From NCBI GenBank assembly GCA_001599595.1, contig BCHH01000002.1, positions 4,812,055-4,876,054 of the forward strand: 64,000 bases of DNA, in the 5' to 3' direction. Below are positions 35,013 through 46,729 of this stretch, one piece after another. The notes under the pieces are model-generated. The model saw only the letters and a program-made list of their open reading frames with translations, did not search any database and was not told where the DNA came from. The translations under genes and the position numbers were made by a program. This DNA comes from Beverwykella pulmonaria (taxonomy: Eukaryota > Ascomycota > Dothideomycetes > Pleosporales > Melanommataceae). The first letter of the stretch is position 1; every line of letters starts with the position of its first letter.

Positions 35013-36366
35013 TACAATCACACGTCAAAAGTTTTAAACCCCCATGGCCTGTGCGCGAAAATCGCATCGCACCCATATTTGCGCGCAGCTGAATTGTACT
35101 CCACAGCGCCCTATATACACTAATTTTTTGCTTGGATGTGATTAAGTAGGTATCAATACTTTGTTTGCCAGCCTTTTGCCTTCCTGCAGGCCGCCATCTA
35201 GCGTGGCATGCTTAGGATAAGTGCCTTAATAAGGCGCCCAGGGATGCTACGCCAACACTTTTTCAAGGCACTACAAAACCCATCCCACTCCTCTTAAGCC
35301 CTGCTGTAATTGTTGTATTGTGGATAGCGTTTAAAGACAAGTTTTTTAAGCACCCACTAGAGGTGCTCAATTGGGTTAAGATTAGGTGAGTAGGGCGGCT
35401 AGTCAATAGTTGTGATGTTCTGCTTGGCCATGAACTCCCTTATAACGTGCGCGGTGTGTATGCGCGCGTTGTCCTGCATAAACAGGTGTTAACAGTAATA
35501 ATAAGGTAATAAGCCTTTGCGCAGAGTCTCTATATAGCTTTGAGCACTGTATCCACCTCTTGGAGCCTTAGGGTCACAATCTATAATAATTAGTTTACTC
35601 CGCCTAGGTATACCCCTTTTATCTAGCCATATGCAGCCCCACACCATCTGCGCAGGCTGACGGCTTGTTGGCACCTCGGTGATTATCCTGTAATCCTATT
35701 TCTTGTTGCCATGCATAAAAGCCTACTCTTGTGTATGCCCTGCGCCCTTTTAAACTAAGCACTTGTCTAAGAACTTAATTGGCCTCTACCTCTAGTTATA
35801 GTGTTGATACTTCCTGCAGAACGCAACGCGTAGTCTAGCTCGTGCGTGCGTTAATTTGGGTTGTTTTTTACACCAGCAATTGGTTAACCCACGTCTCTTA
35901 AGCACCCTGTACAGTGTAGAGGTGCTAGGTGGCTTTAAAGGGGTCCCATCTGGGGCATAGACCTGAGCAACTTTGGCAAGCTCTGAGTACTCAATCTTAG
36001 GAGTAGCGCGTGCTTTGCAAAATATTAACTTCTTTGTATGATCTGATAGAATAGGAGGACGCCCGCTTCAAGGTTTTTCTTGCGTTGTTGCGGTGTTGGT
36101 GTAGGTGCGTATGGTGTATTTGATCGCGCTCCTGCTCCTGCCAAATTCCTCCATCAACTCTGAGACTGTCTATCCACACGAACGCTTCGTAATAATGCGC
36201 AGTCGCTGGTCTGGGGTTAAATTAGGCCCTTGGCGCGAATTTCCTGTAATTTCTGTACCAAATTGACGACGTTGCGACATTGTATAGGTGGGTTGAAAGT
36301 GAGGTGTTGAAGTGTTGAAGTTCCGAGATGCGGGGTAAGGTTTAAAACTTTTGACCTAGTACTGTA
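35013..36366 (-). mobile_element. Decayed Tc1/mariner element with terminal inverted repeats
   Basis: Both ends carry the same inverted sequence around GTCAAAAGTTTTAAACC (35024-35040 and, inverted, near 36338-36354), each beginning TACA at a TA target, giving a 1.35-kb element. The minus strand encodes Tc1-type transposase pieces: RQPAQMVWGCIWLDKRG near the centre, MQDNARIHTA (D codon 35473-35471) and PPYSPNLNPIEHLW (E codon 35368-35366). The spacing is exactly DD34E. Several in-frame stops break the frame, one of them a TAG where the family has TGG (D-W-P), a G-to-A change expected from RIP. It is non-autonomous. Confidence 0.85.
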
Positions 36367-37720
36367 TACGTAGGTAGCGCCAATGGCTATGAGCTAGGAA
36401 GAAATTCGATGAGCAGTTCAAGATTCGCGACGTTAGTGGTCATGGGACATGGCTTCTTCGCAGAGGCCAATTGGACCAACTCGTTTGCCACGAGAATAGC
36501 AACCCAAAGCACCAATTCCGGTGTAAACACCAAGCCAACGGTCCCAAGCGAAACCTTTTCAGGTGGATTTGCCACGTAGAATGCGCCATTGATTGCTCTA
36601 ACGCCGCCAATTGCACCCCATATCCGTCGCGAGCCCTTTGCTCAAGTCCATGTGGAAGCATAAGTACTTGAAAAGGCCTATGTGATGGAAACAGAGGTAA
36701 TAAGGTTGCGGTATGAAAAATATCTTCATCAAATAGATGCACAACTGCTGGCACAAACCAGCATGTGCAACCACATTAGAAACCGGTCGTGGGTAGCTAG
36801 TGCAAGCGAGCGGGAAAACGAAGGGTGTATATTGCATTGAACCTGTTCACGTGTGATAGTGCGAGGGAAAAGCGACACGTTTGAAAGGATGAACGGCGAT
36901 GTTTGCCACAACGAGTCTAATGGTGCGCGTATTGAACTTGTTTAATCCTTTTTTGAGACGCTCTTTGATCACAATCGGTGTGAGGTGTCAGGTTTGTGGG
37001 ATCTGCGCCTGTCAGGTAGGCACAATTTAGATTGAGAGGCATCGAGATCTTGCCTGCAGTCGAAGTAGTTGAGAGTAATGTATATACTAATGACAGCAAC
37101 TGTAGCCTAGATAACGGCACGAAATATTTGCGAGCATTCCAGCATTTATATCTTTGACTTTCTCTCTGAGAGGCTTTGTAGCATCTATTTTCGCGTTGTT
37201 TTCCACTCGTATTAAGGACCAACGCAGTGATGGAATTTTGGGCCTCATGTTTGGCAGGGCGTTGTTTGCTCGGGACCTTCACTTTCTTGCGTGCTTGTGC
37301 CTTCTTCGAGGTTGACTTCAGGTGAAAGTGTTGTATTACTGCATGCATTGCGGTGGCTAATTAGAACAACGAAAGGATGCTTGAACAGCAGCGCGAAACG
37401 ACATGATTGTCGTCATAATATGTCCCCGCTGTTAGCATGTAGCCGAACCCATTGAGATAAGCCGTAGGGTTGTATGGACAAGTGCAAGATGAGAATACGG
37501 TGACGAATGGGGATGGAGTTAACGGGCGGCGATGCGAGAATGTGAGTGGTCAAGACCGCTAGATTACCGCTAAGCCACTCTTGGGTTAACAATGCCATCT
37601 GCTCTCAGCAGGCAGCCATGACGTTGCACAGTCTATCCACGCTCAAAATCTCCGATCCTATCTCATCTTCGTGCTCATCTTCGTGCTTATCACTTCTTTA
37701 TTCCCCTTCCCATCGGCATC
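36367..37720. other. Intergenic region
   Basis: No supported gene. Two minus-strand frames, 36387-36575 and 36440-36754, overlap in different phases and have hydrophobic stretches but no family match; they may be the remains of a membrane protein. Minus frame 36917-37348 is basic and unrecognised. Confidence 0.45.
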
Positions 37721-39140
37721 ATGTCTGGTCTTCTCTGCGTGCCTCGTGAGCTCCGCGATGAGATCTACACCTATTTTATCCCCGACTTCCCAATCCGGCA
37801 TCACCTCCGTACGTCAACATGGGACGAGCTGGAAGAATCGAATGCAATGTCTTGTTCGGCAGCCACTGCAAGCACGCGAAGAGCAGGCATTAGCTCAGGC
37901 GCCAGCGCCCGAGGCCCCGGCTCCTCTATTTGGACCGATGATGAGGAGCTGGACGAGGAAGACAGGCGGTTTATGGATGGGGTATGGGGGCTTCTTCTAC
38001 TAAACAAACAAGTCCACGCAGAATATATCGAAGCTCTAGGCAGATCCGCGAAGGTAATACTGTACCTTCACATGGAGAACAAACCTGAGCAGCCTCATGA
38101 ATTTGCAATCAATCCTGACTTCTGGTGCTTGGGGTACCGGAGAGGAGTGCAAAAACTGATCGTGCTCGCGCGCTGGCACGCGGGTGAAGGCTGGGAAAAG
38201 GACAATATCGACGAGAAGAAAGAGATGCCCCAGCTCGAGTCCTTCGACGACAATGACAAATCAAGCGAGGATGTTCTGCCAAATAACCACGCCGCTCTTT
38301 TGACAACCTTCAACAATTATTTTGATCAGCATCGCCCTCGCAACTACTACTACCAGCCCCCTTTTCGACAACCAATAGAACGCATATGCCACCCACAAAG
38401 ACTACGCAATCCTCATCATTTGCTGGACGCCTCGCGGACCTCGGACGCACTTTATGACACGGTAAAACGGATCCTTGGAGACCTTCCTAACGTGGATGAG
38501 CTGGATGTTACTCTGGAAGTAGGTGGCGCTACCTCTAATGATCTAGCACACATACAAGAATTGAATAGCGGACGTGCGCTAAAGGTACATGACTTCCTGC
38601 ACTGGAAACCCGCACCCGAGGACAGCCTGGAGCGAGTTAGACATGTGACGAAGCGGCTGCTGGCTGGAACCTACAAGGACTGGCCGAGTGGGGTCGAAGA
38701 GTGGAGAAAGGGCGTGGAAGAAGCGAAGGGCGGTATCATGGTGCCGAGGGGGGAAGGAGGAGGATGGTGGGACGTCATGGAGGAGGAGCCTGTCTCGGTA
38801 CTAGTAAGTCATCACAACCACTTCCCACTCCAGATAACGAGGCTAATCCATATTCCCACAGGATGATATTAATTGGCACATCTGGCCTGCAGCCCATGTC
38901 CCAGATCCGGTCGACTTAACCGTCAGTATTGACGGGCTTTCGATGACGTTTTCCCAAAGTGGGGAAAAGAAACCTGCACTGGTTCATATGATGGAGGGCG
39001 ATATCAGCCTGGAAAAATGGAAGGACATAACCGATCTGGATGCGCGGTGGGCCATCATGAACTACGACCCAAACGCACGTCGCAATGACGATGAACCCAT
39101 CTTTTCATTGAACTTTTCCGATACCGCTAGGGTAGAATGA
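37721..39140 (+). CDS. 2EXR/F-box-like fungal protein
   Basis: Two exons, 37721-38803 and 38862-39140, give 453 aa across a 58-bp intron (GTAAGT...CACAG). The N-terminus LLCVPRELRDEIYTYFI followed after ~70 residues by LLLLNKQVHAEYIEAL has the pattern of the fungal 2EXR/F-box-like motif (leucine-rich, L-P-x-E-L-R-D-x-I-Y, then N-K-Q-x-x-x-E). F-box-like motifs dock to ubiquitin-ligase complexes or act as protein-binding folds. Between them is an insertion rich in Ser/Gly and Asp/Glu. The C-terminal half has no domain I recognise. The first in-frame ATG is at 37721. Function is otherwise unknown. Confidence 0.75.
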
Positions 39141-40069
39141 AGTGCTTCGCTGACATTTGGGGAGTGTGAGATGAATTATCCACGATCCGACGTCCAGGTA
39201 TTCGACACTTATTGCGCCGTAGCAAAGTGCTACTTTGCGCGAATACACCACTGGCATGGGTGGAAGGTTCAGATGCACGGTGCAGGGAACAGGTTTTGGC
39301 TTCTCTGCCAACTGCTTGCTTCGTCATCACTCAACGCAGCATATATATAGGGATCCGAATACGACGCCCAACAAATATGGGATCACGAATACAATCAGCG
39401 GGACACACGAACCGACCCCCAACGAGATCACGAATGTTTTATCTGTTTTTCATCATTCCTTTATCTTTTATTTTGGTTTGGTAGCTAGATACAACGAAAT
39501 TGAAACAGTCTACTGCCAAACCTCCACCTTAATTCTTCTCCCTCCTTTAGTGTATTGCTGCTTCGGACATCGCATGGCTGCGAGTCGCCCTCCCCAGTGT
39601 GATATTTATTTATTACACACCCTTTCCTCCACCGCATTATGCAATCATTAAGCATGTTCTCAAGTTATTTCTGCATGTACGCGTTCGAATACTTCCTCCT
39701 TATGTTCCAATACTTTTTGTTTACGCTGCCGCAATGTCAATACAATATTCAGTGCCTTTTCAATACAAGTCCTTAACTTCCTTCGCGATGACACGGGCAT
39801 TAGAATATCGTAGCGATTTTGAAAGCTCGAGAACTCGTGACCGCTGTCTTGTTCTGATCTGGCTTTTTGCCCTTCAGCGTCAAAACTGCAAAACCGCAAA
39901 CAAAAGAAATCGCAATCTGATAAGACAACAGGATCAAGCAAACAATTTCATTTACATCATCATCGGTAACTAAACCCCCTCTTCCGACCAAACCACTTGC
40001 ACTTCCGTTCCAGCCACCGATGTCGAACCATCTCTTGCTTAATCCAAACTCAAGCGATGAGAATCCCTT
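39141..40069. other. Intergenic region with dispersed repeat copy
   Basis: Contains the second dispersed-repeat copy (39205-39632). The rest (39633-40069) has low coding character and no recognised gene. Confidence 0.5.
39205..39632 (+). repeat. Dispersed ~430-bp repeat, copy 2
   Basis: Full-length match to 32565-33000 with many transitions and a few small indels. It begins about 65 bp after the 2EXR-like gene's stop codon, so it may provide that gene's 3' end. Confidence 0.65.
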
Positions 40070-40425
40070 TCAGTACAGCCCAATCGTGATATCACCTCGA
40101 ATACGAGCCGTCAAATGGATCTCGGCCTCCAAGTCCAACTTAATGCCCAGCAACAACGCAGCAGTCTTCAAGTTCCCTTGATCGTCCGTGGCTCCCTTGA
40201 GAAGACTTCCGGCTTCTTGGTGAAGCACGGAGTTCTCTGGTGGCGTGACCGGAGCAAATCGACGACCTCCGGAGGCTTGTCCATCATCACTTTAATGGTC
40301 AGCAGTGCTCTCGTTTTGTTAAACTCATCAAGATGTTACGAACTAGCGAACGGCGGCGGGACTACTGTAAGAGTCAGCTTGATGGATAGAAAAAAAATGG
40401 AAGAGAACACTTACGTGGCAGACAT
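40070..40425 (-). CDS. Small conserved fungal protein with 11-nt first exon
   Basis: Exon 1 is only ATGTCTGCCAC (40425-40415); a GTAAGT intron of 125 bp ends at TTAAAG, and exon 2 runs 40289-40070. The spliced product is 76 aa: MSATDDGQASGGRRFAPVTP at the start and ALLLGIKLDLEAEIHLTARI then RGDITIGLY at the end. The C-terminal pattern (K-L-D-L-E-x-E-I-x-L-x-A-R-x-x-G-D-I-x-I-G-L) is familiar from short, widely conserved fungal proteins of unknown function. It lacks a signal peptide or transmembrane helix and is probably cytosolic. Because exon 1 is so short, automated prediction could easily miss it. Confidence 0.65.
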
Positions 40426-41286
40426 GGTGTTGATATGGACGAAGTTGTAGAGTTTGTGAGTGCAAGAGATGGGTCTTAAACTGGCTCGATGGTTTGATGA
40501 TGTTCTGCTGATTATGGGGGACTCATCTCGCTACTTATACATCGACCTCTTCATCAACAGGCACGAAGAAAGCTCCGTTAGTGCGAATTATTCACTGCCG
40601 AATGCACACTTCTTTCGTGGTTGCATCTTCGAAACGCCAACTCAGTTGTCCCCACAGAATCCTTCGGGTCCTCTTCACGAGCCGCGATTGCGTCGTAGGG
40701 GCTCGCCTCCTCTCAGTATCTCAATTTGTATGGCTACATTGCTGAGACTCTAGTACGATATACTGGCATTAATGGCCGAGAGAAGAGCCGCCAAAGGTGG
40801 GTGGCAGCGCAATGACATGCGGCCCGGGCCGGCAGCCCTGGGAACATCCCCGAACGTCAACTTCCCCATACTTGGACTACCCTGCCGATCGCATCCAGCC
40901 CCTCGGAAAATCAGCCCATATTCGGCTTGCGTGGCAGTATTGTGCAGCGAACTTGTCAAGCCACCTGAGCACAGCGCTCCAGACTGCGGTCCTTGGTAAG
41001 AGCGCATTCCCGATTCTGTACCCAAGTTCCGGCGTTTTACCTAGCCTTCGCGCTTTCATTCCGCGAGTTTGACCTCCGGTATATGACTGGATGGAACATT
41101 ATTCTCATCAGTCTTGGCATAGCCGGATCTCGCCATCGGCATATTTATGTTTCAGGGCACATCGGGATATCCATGCCATTGAAGATGACCTCACGGATCC
41201 TTCCGAACCCTCATTCCCACGAATCTCCTCAAAGGAAGATTTTAACACCTGAGAACATTTCGAAGTCGCGGAATATCGTGGACCCA
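40426..41286. other. Intergenic region
   Basis: Upstream of two divergent genes. GC-rich short frames (40750-41072) are present on both strands but look like chance. Confidence 0.45.
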
Positions 41287-43070
41287 ATGTCTCTCATAGT
41301 CGCCCTCGCTGCAGCACCCGGTCTTCTCGGAAGCCAAGAAGCTATTCGACAGAGCCAGCAGAAGGAAAAGAGAGAGGAGCATAGAGCTCGAAGATGCAAT
41401 CTCATCGTACATTGCATACGACCTTCAATCAGATCTCGCGAGCTCAATGGCAGACCCTTAATTCTGCGAGAGGGACAGGTGAGTTTAGAAAATTTGATGC
41501 AGTCACGGAAGTATGCTGACCGTTGCAAGATTTTCATCGACGCCGGAACGAGCGATGATAGCGCAACCGGACATCAGTACGGCGGATACTACCTCCCATA
41601 CCCCGACAAACCCTACGAAGGGCTCGTCACTACTATCACTGATGTTGCGCCCATCATGAACTGGGTGTACATTGATGCGCAAACATACCAGCTCAGATAC
41701 GGTGTGCGGAAGGACGCAGAACCCAACATCACTGGTCCTTTTGACTGCACAAGACAGAGTCATCGGTTGACGTTTCTGGGCTGGGAAGGCTTTTGTGCGG
41801 TGGAAACGTGCCCTGGGATATGGGCTGTGTACTTTGATATGGAGGATGATGGATTGAAGAGGAAGGTTCCGGCGGGGACAAGAGTCCTGGAGATCGAGCT
41901 GGAGAGATGTGAGAAAAGGTGGAAAAAAGATGTTACCGCTAGAGCTCAAGATCAGACCACAGTCCGGGAGCAAACACTCGCTCCTACATCTCAAGAGATT
42001 ATCAAAGATGCAAACAATTCCACCCAGCCTATGGCAAATCCCGCCGCCATCAAAGAAACAACAAGCCAAAGGATCGAAGTACCGGAAGTCCTCTTGCCTG
42101 TCGCAATTCCCGCCGCTATCAAAGGAACAACGAGCCAAAGGATCGATGCGCCGGAAGTCCTCTTGCCTGCTCAAGATCCCCGAAGAGCCTTGCGCGCCTC
42201 CCTTCCTTCAATCGCACATCCTCAATCGACTTTGCAACCCCCACTTCCGCATTCCAACTTACCTTCAACCCCTGACGCCGCTGCAATGTCTTCATCTCCA
42301 TCTCCCTCACCTGCAAGCCAAATGCATACGAAGACAACCTCACCGCACCTACAGACTGTAGTCCGCGTCCATCCGCCCGTAATTCTACAAACCTACACCC
42401 TACATCAAAAACCCCGTTCTCGCAACCGCAGTCCTCGCACTCCACGCCAAACTCCAAGTCCGAAGAATATCAGGCAATCACCAAGTCTCGAGGATTTCAC
42501 CAACTTCATAAGCTTCTCAAGCTTCCCCCGTCCACTCTCCAGCCTCTCTTTTCCCATGAGCTCGCACATGCTCACTTCTCGAAATAAAAAGTCGAAGTCG
42601 AAGACCAAGTCTCTTCTGAGGAGATTGTCAGGTAGCATCGATTGGATTGCATCGAAAAGGTCATCTAAGAAAGGGCGAAATAAGAGAAGTATGACAGACG
42701 GATCTGTACCCAAGTCCCCAATAAGGTATGACAAGCAAGCTACTCTTCGTCCCTTAGACTGCAAAAGCTAATTTGGCGGGGTAGCGTATGGTTCAGACGC
42801 AGTGTTATTGCGAGACCTGACCCATTGAGCTTGACGTCGCCGTCCGATAGCAGTACGGAACGTCGGACACCCAGCCCTCAGAAATACCGCAGCGAAACGA
42901 GGAGTTCTCACGGTCTTGGAATATCCTTGCCATACACCCCAACCTCGCCTATAGAGGGGGCGTGGAAGAGGACGTCAAGACCAGCAACAAATACCGGCAC
43001 AAGCTCAAGCGCTACGAGGGATACTAGGAAGAGCTCAAGTTCCCGTTTGGGACGGTATTTTGTTTTCTAG
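41287..43070 (+). CDS. Conserved fungal protein of unknown function
   Basis: Three exons (41287-41478, 41530-42725, 42785-43070) give 557 aa. The first ~60 residues, MSLIVALAAAPGLLGSQEAI and KEEHRARRCNLIV-like KREEHRARRCNLIVHC, are strongly familiar as the start of a widespread fungal family, followed by YGGYYLPYPDKPYEGLVTTI, MNWVYIDAQTYQLRYGVR and GPFDCTRQSHRLTFLGWEGF. The domain ends at about residue 235. The remainder is low-complexity, Ser/Pro/Lys-rich. It carries an imperfect 23-residue duplication (PAAIKETTSQRIEVPEVLLP and PAAIKGTTSQRIDAPEVLLP, 42040-42170). An upstream in-frame stretch of ~98 residues lacks this conservation, so the start at 41287 is preferred. Role unknown. Confidence 0.75.
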
Positions 43071-46000
43071 TAGCGACTTTTGTGCAGATTTTTTTCACTG
43101 TATTTATCCACAATCGTCCACGGTTTCAATTGGTGGCACTTGGGGGAATGTATACTTGCGAGCGCACGATGAGCGATTCCTTTTTCACATATGCCCCCAG
43201 GAAAACGAGTCAGGTATGTTTTGGAAGTCTTTTGGGTCTCATTAGTGTACAATAATAAGAGTTTTATGCTTCTTGTGAATAACAGATATGCGTGTATGAT
43301 TCAGTATAATTTGAGCAAACCTACCATCAAGGAAGATCCGTGAGGCAAAGATGGGCACGGGACCAACCTGCCGCCAGCTTTGCATGCAGGCAATGCTAGC
43401 CAATACTTAGATGAACATGTGCCCACAGAGCAGATGACCACAGCTCCACACTAAAATAGTGCAAGACCACAGAGACAAAACGCAGGGATTTGTTAAAAGC
43501 TATCAATCAAACTCTAACAAAACCCTTCGACACAAATGCATCTAGGAATTCCGAACAGACAGCTGCGGGAAATACAGGATCATCTCGCCGATACGCAATA
43601 CTTGTGCAGGGTGCAGTTGCTATCTAACCGAATAACCCATAATTATTATCGACGTTCAAGGAAAAGGCCACCTTGAAGGACTGGGACATACATGTCAAAA
43701 TCGAATTCTCTATGCCGAGGTAACTATGGGAAAGGTCCATATCTTTTTCAAAAATTTTAGGGCAACGGTGACAGCTTTGAGATCACAGCAGCCAGCAAAA
43801 CAGAAGCAAAGCTATAGCATGTTCTCGCTAAACAGCTATACGAACACGTCGTTGACTTGCAGCGGAGATGCATCCATGCATTCCGTTAGTCATGCCGCTT
43901 GGACTATTTTAGCGTCTACCAATAATGTCGCTTAGTCGCCTCTGCATTCAACAATGCAACCCCCATGAACAAGTGGGTATTAGCGCCGCAAGGGTCATGG
44001 TATAGAACAGCCACGCGTCACGAGATGCGTCCCCTCAATGCGTCCACCCCAACTTTCAAAATACAACAATAATGCCAGCACTATGCCAATTTGGACAAGA
44101 AATCATCCATAATCCGCGCAGAGGACCCAGTTTGAGTCATGAACAGCGTGAACAAAACATTGCCAAGCAACAAGCTGGCGTTTCTACGGCGGAACTTGTG
44201 GAGCAGTTTAGCCACAATGAGCATGCGATTCAGTACACCATCAAGAGGTGAACTACCTACCACGCAACGCAGGAATTGCCTCGTTCTGGCCAGCCTTCCA
44301 TACTTTCAAATCGGCAGAAGAAGTTACTGTAGTGCGCTGCAAAACGTTCTGCAAGGTTCAATACTCAGAGTTCCTTAAACACCCATTGTTCACTAGCTAG
44401 ATGGGACTACTTCTACCCACCCAACAAGCCTACTGTATACCAGGCGCTCAAGGCGCAAGGCCTGACCCACTATAGTTGTAAGACGCGCCTAAAATTTAAT
44501 TCATCAATGCAACGAAAGCGCCTCAAGTTCTGCAGAAAGTATCAATACTGGAAGTGGGCGCGCGCGCCTATAAAGTTCCTAGACAAGTGCTTTGTTCGGA
44601 AGGTCTTAGGGCGAAGCGCCAAGTAGTGCTTCCGCTATCCTGATAAGAAACAGAAGCCTAAGATAATTACAACAGTCTCTACTTCGCACCCACCAGCTAC
44701 GATAGTGTAGTAGCAATATGGCTGGATGAATTTGGGAGAACTCAGCGCTCACCACTGGTCATCATGGAGAAGGACCCTGCCCTACCACATAACCGTGGCC
44801 TTTTTTTTAACAAAAAACTGCAGGAACAATGCCTAAAAACCAACTGGAACAATGGCTCGGATCGGGAGAACTGCGACTCAGCGTGTTCTCGTTCGGGAAC
44901 GGAGTGCCTCATGGTTGGGTGTATTGACGTAGATTGGAGACCTATTGACTCAAAGTCGCCGGATATTTCTTCTGATGTCTCCCACTGTTCGATGATTACA
45001 GGAAGGAAGGACTGGCATGCTGGGTGTCGTGATCTGAATAGTTGCTCAGCTTGAAGTTTTACCGAGTTAATCTATCCCTTGTCTGGATAAAAAGAACAGA
45101 GAAATGCGCTGTCAAAAATGTGTCAAAACCTTAGCCTTTTCAAGCGCACAGCATAAAACCCCACGAGTGAGGATATACTTTCGCTTAGAGGATAGTCGTG
45201 TATGCACAGTACATATCCACTAAATGTGCCTAGCAAAGACCCTATTCATCACAATCCGTCGCCGAGCTCGTAAGCGGGGCTGTTTTAGCGCGTTTGATTT
45301 GTTCACGCTTATTTCAACGTTGCCTTGGGTACTGCATACGAGTGAAACATAGATTCTCCTCACTCAAAACTCATGGGAATCGGTGAAAAGTGCGAGGAAG
45401 AAATTCGCGGTAACTAAGCCCGATGCATGAATCGCCGGCAGGGAAGTGAGGAATGTTCAGGTCCGAGTGGCAAGTTTAATAATGTAGTGCGTTTATCTTG
45501 AAAAACCACATTAGGGTATAAGTTGCTTGAATCAGACCCCAAACGAGTCATTAAGTTTGCGACAAAACAGGCAAGAGTTGACAGTCTTAGTAAGCAGCTC
45601 AGCCTTCCCAAGCCAAGAAGTTTCTGTCCGCGCATTCCTCTCCACCTTCACAACTTCTGTCATTCACCAAATGCGCCATCTTCCCCGCCTTATCACTCCC
45701 ACCTGGTCTGCGTGTATATAGCTCTTCTAGGCCCTAAGAAATACCACGCAAGCCATAGCTCTCCAACCTCCGGTCTGTACATTTACATCATGAACAAGCC
45801 AGTCCTGAAAAGAACGTTAGATATTCGCTGCGGTATGAGAGACAAGATAATTTTAGTGAGGTTGGTATTGGTGATGTCTTCGCGCCGTGGCGCGGTAGCT
45901 TTGCGGTGGCTTGTTGACTATTATTTCGTTCGGGAGATTTGGAGATTCAGATGTGGTCCCTGATCAGAATACAGATACGCGTCGCAAATGATAAAGCCTT

Positions 46001-46729
46001 TATTTCCTGGGATGTTTGCTTAAGCATTTCATGCGCGAAAGCTCCTCAGGCCATACATTCGTCGTCGAAAGAATGCCGTCAGCTAAAACACCGATCGACA
46101 ACTAACTGGTTAGAACGCCAACAGCAAGATCACGCCCTAAATCGGGACAGGAGGTAACAGAAGTTTGTTGTAGACTCATCGTGCCGCACTTAGCGTAATG
46201 CCGCGACCGAAAAAGTCTCCGATCGGCAGCTTGTCGTCCAGATTGGCAGCAGGCGTCAATTTCGCAGCCACACTTGCTCTATTGATTTAGAGGTGCCAAG
46301 ACAAAGCGAAATTTGGCAAGGCGTTCACCTCCTTATGACGCTGCATGTTGTCTTGGCGCCACCGAGAGGACGAGAGTAGAGAGAGAATGGGAACAGAGGG
46401 AGCGAATGAGATGAGCTTGGCGACTTGGATATTACGCGTTGGGGGTAGCTTTTTGTCCTCTCTCGGCCAAGGAGCACTCGGCGAGCAATTACATGCCGTC
46501 TTTGATGGAAATGTTTCCTTGGCGGCGCCGTTTCCGCTTGGTGGTGGGCTGTGAGGCTTCACTGGCGCAACGCTATACGCGAATGGTCGTCAGTCATAAT
46601 TGCCAGGCTTATCCTACGAGCGTGGATATAAAGTCTACCAACGCCTTACTTCTCATCTGACCTCGTCGTCTTCGTCTTCAACGTCTCAGCCGAACTTCCC
46701 AATCCGTCATCACGATTATTTTGCCAATC
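43071..46729. other. Intergenic region with Tc1 relic
   Basis: About 3.7 kb with no supported cellular gene. It contains a decayed Tc1-like relic (44040-44800). Frames at 45523-45963 and 46287-46562 have no family resemblance. Confidence 0.5.
44040..44800 (+). mobile_element. Decayed Tc1-like transposase relic
   Basis: In pieces across frames the plus strand reads RGPSLSHEQREQNIAKQQAG, then HNEHAIQYTIKR, PRSGQPSILSNRQKK, KPTVYQALKAQGLTHYSCKT and MQRKRLKFCRKYQYW. This is the order of the N-terminal helix-turn-helix pair, hinge and early catalytic part of Tc1 transposases. Stops and shifts break it repeatedly, and the catalytic triad region is not clear. No inverted ends were identified. It differs from the 35-36 kb copy, which keeps only its C-terminal half recognisable. 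Confidence 0.6.

Noticed and set aside
41503..42174. 223-aa minus-strand frame
   Set aside because: Antisense of the conserved exon of the 557-aa plus-strand protein; no motifs.
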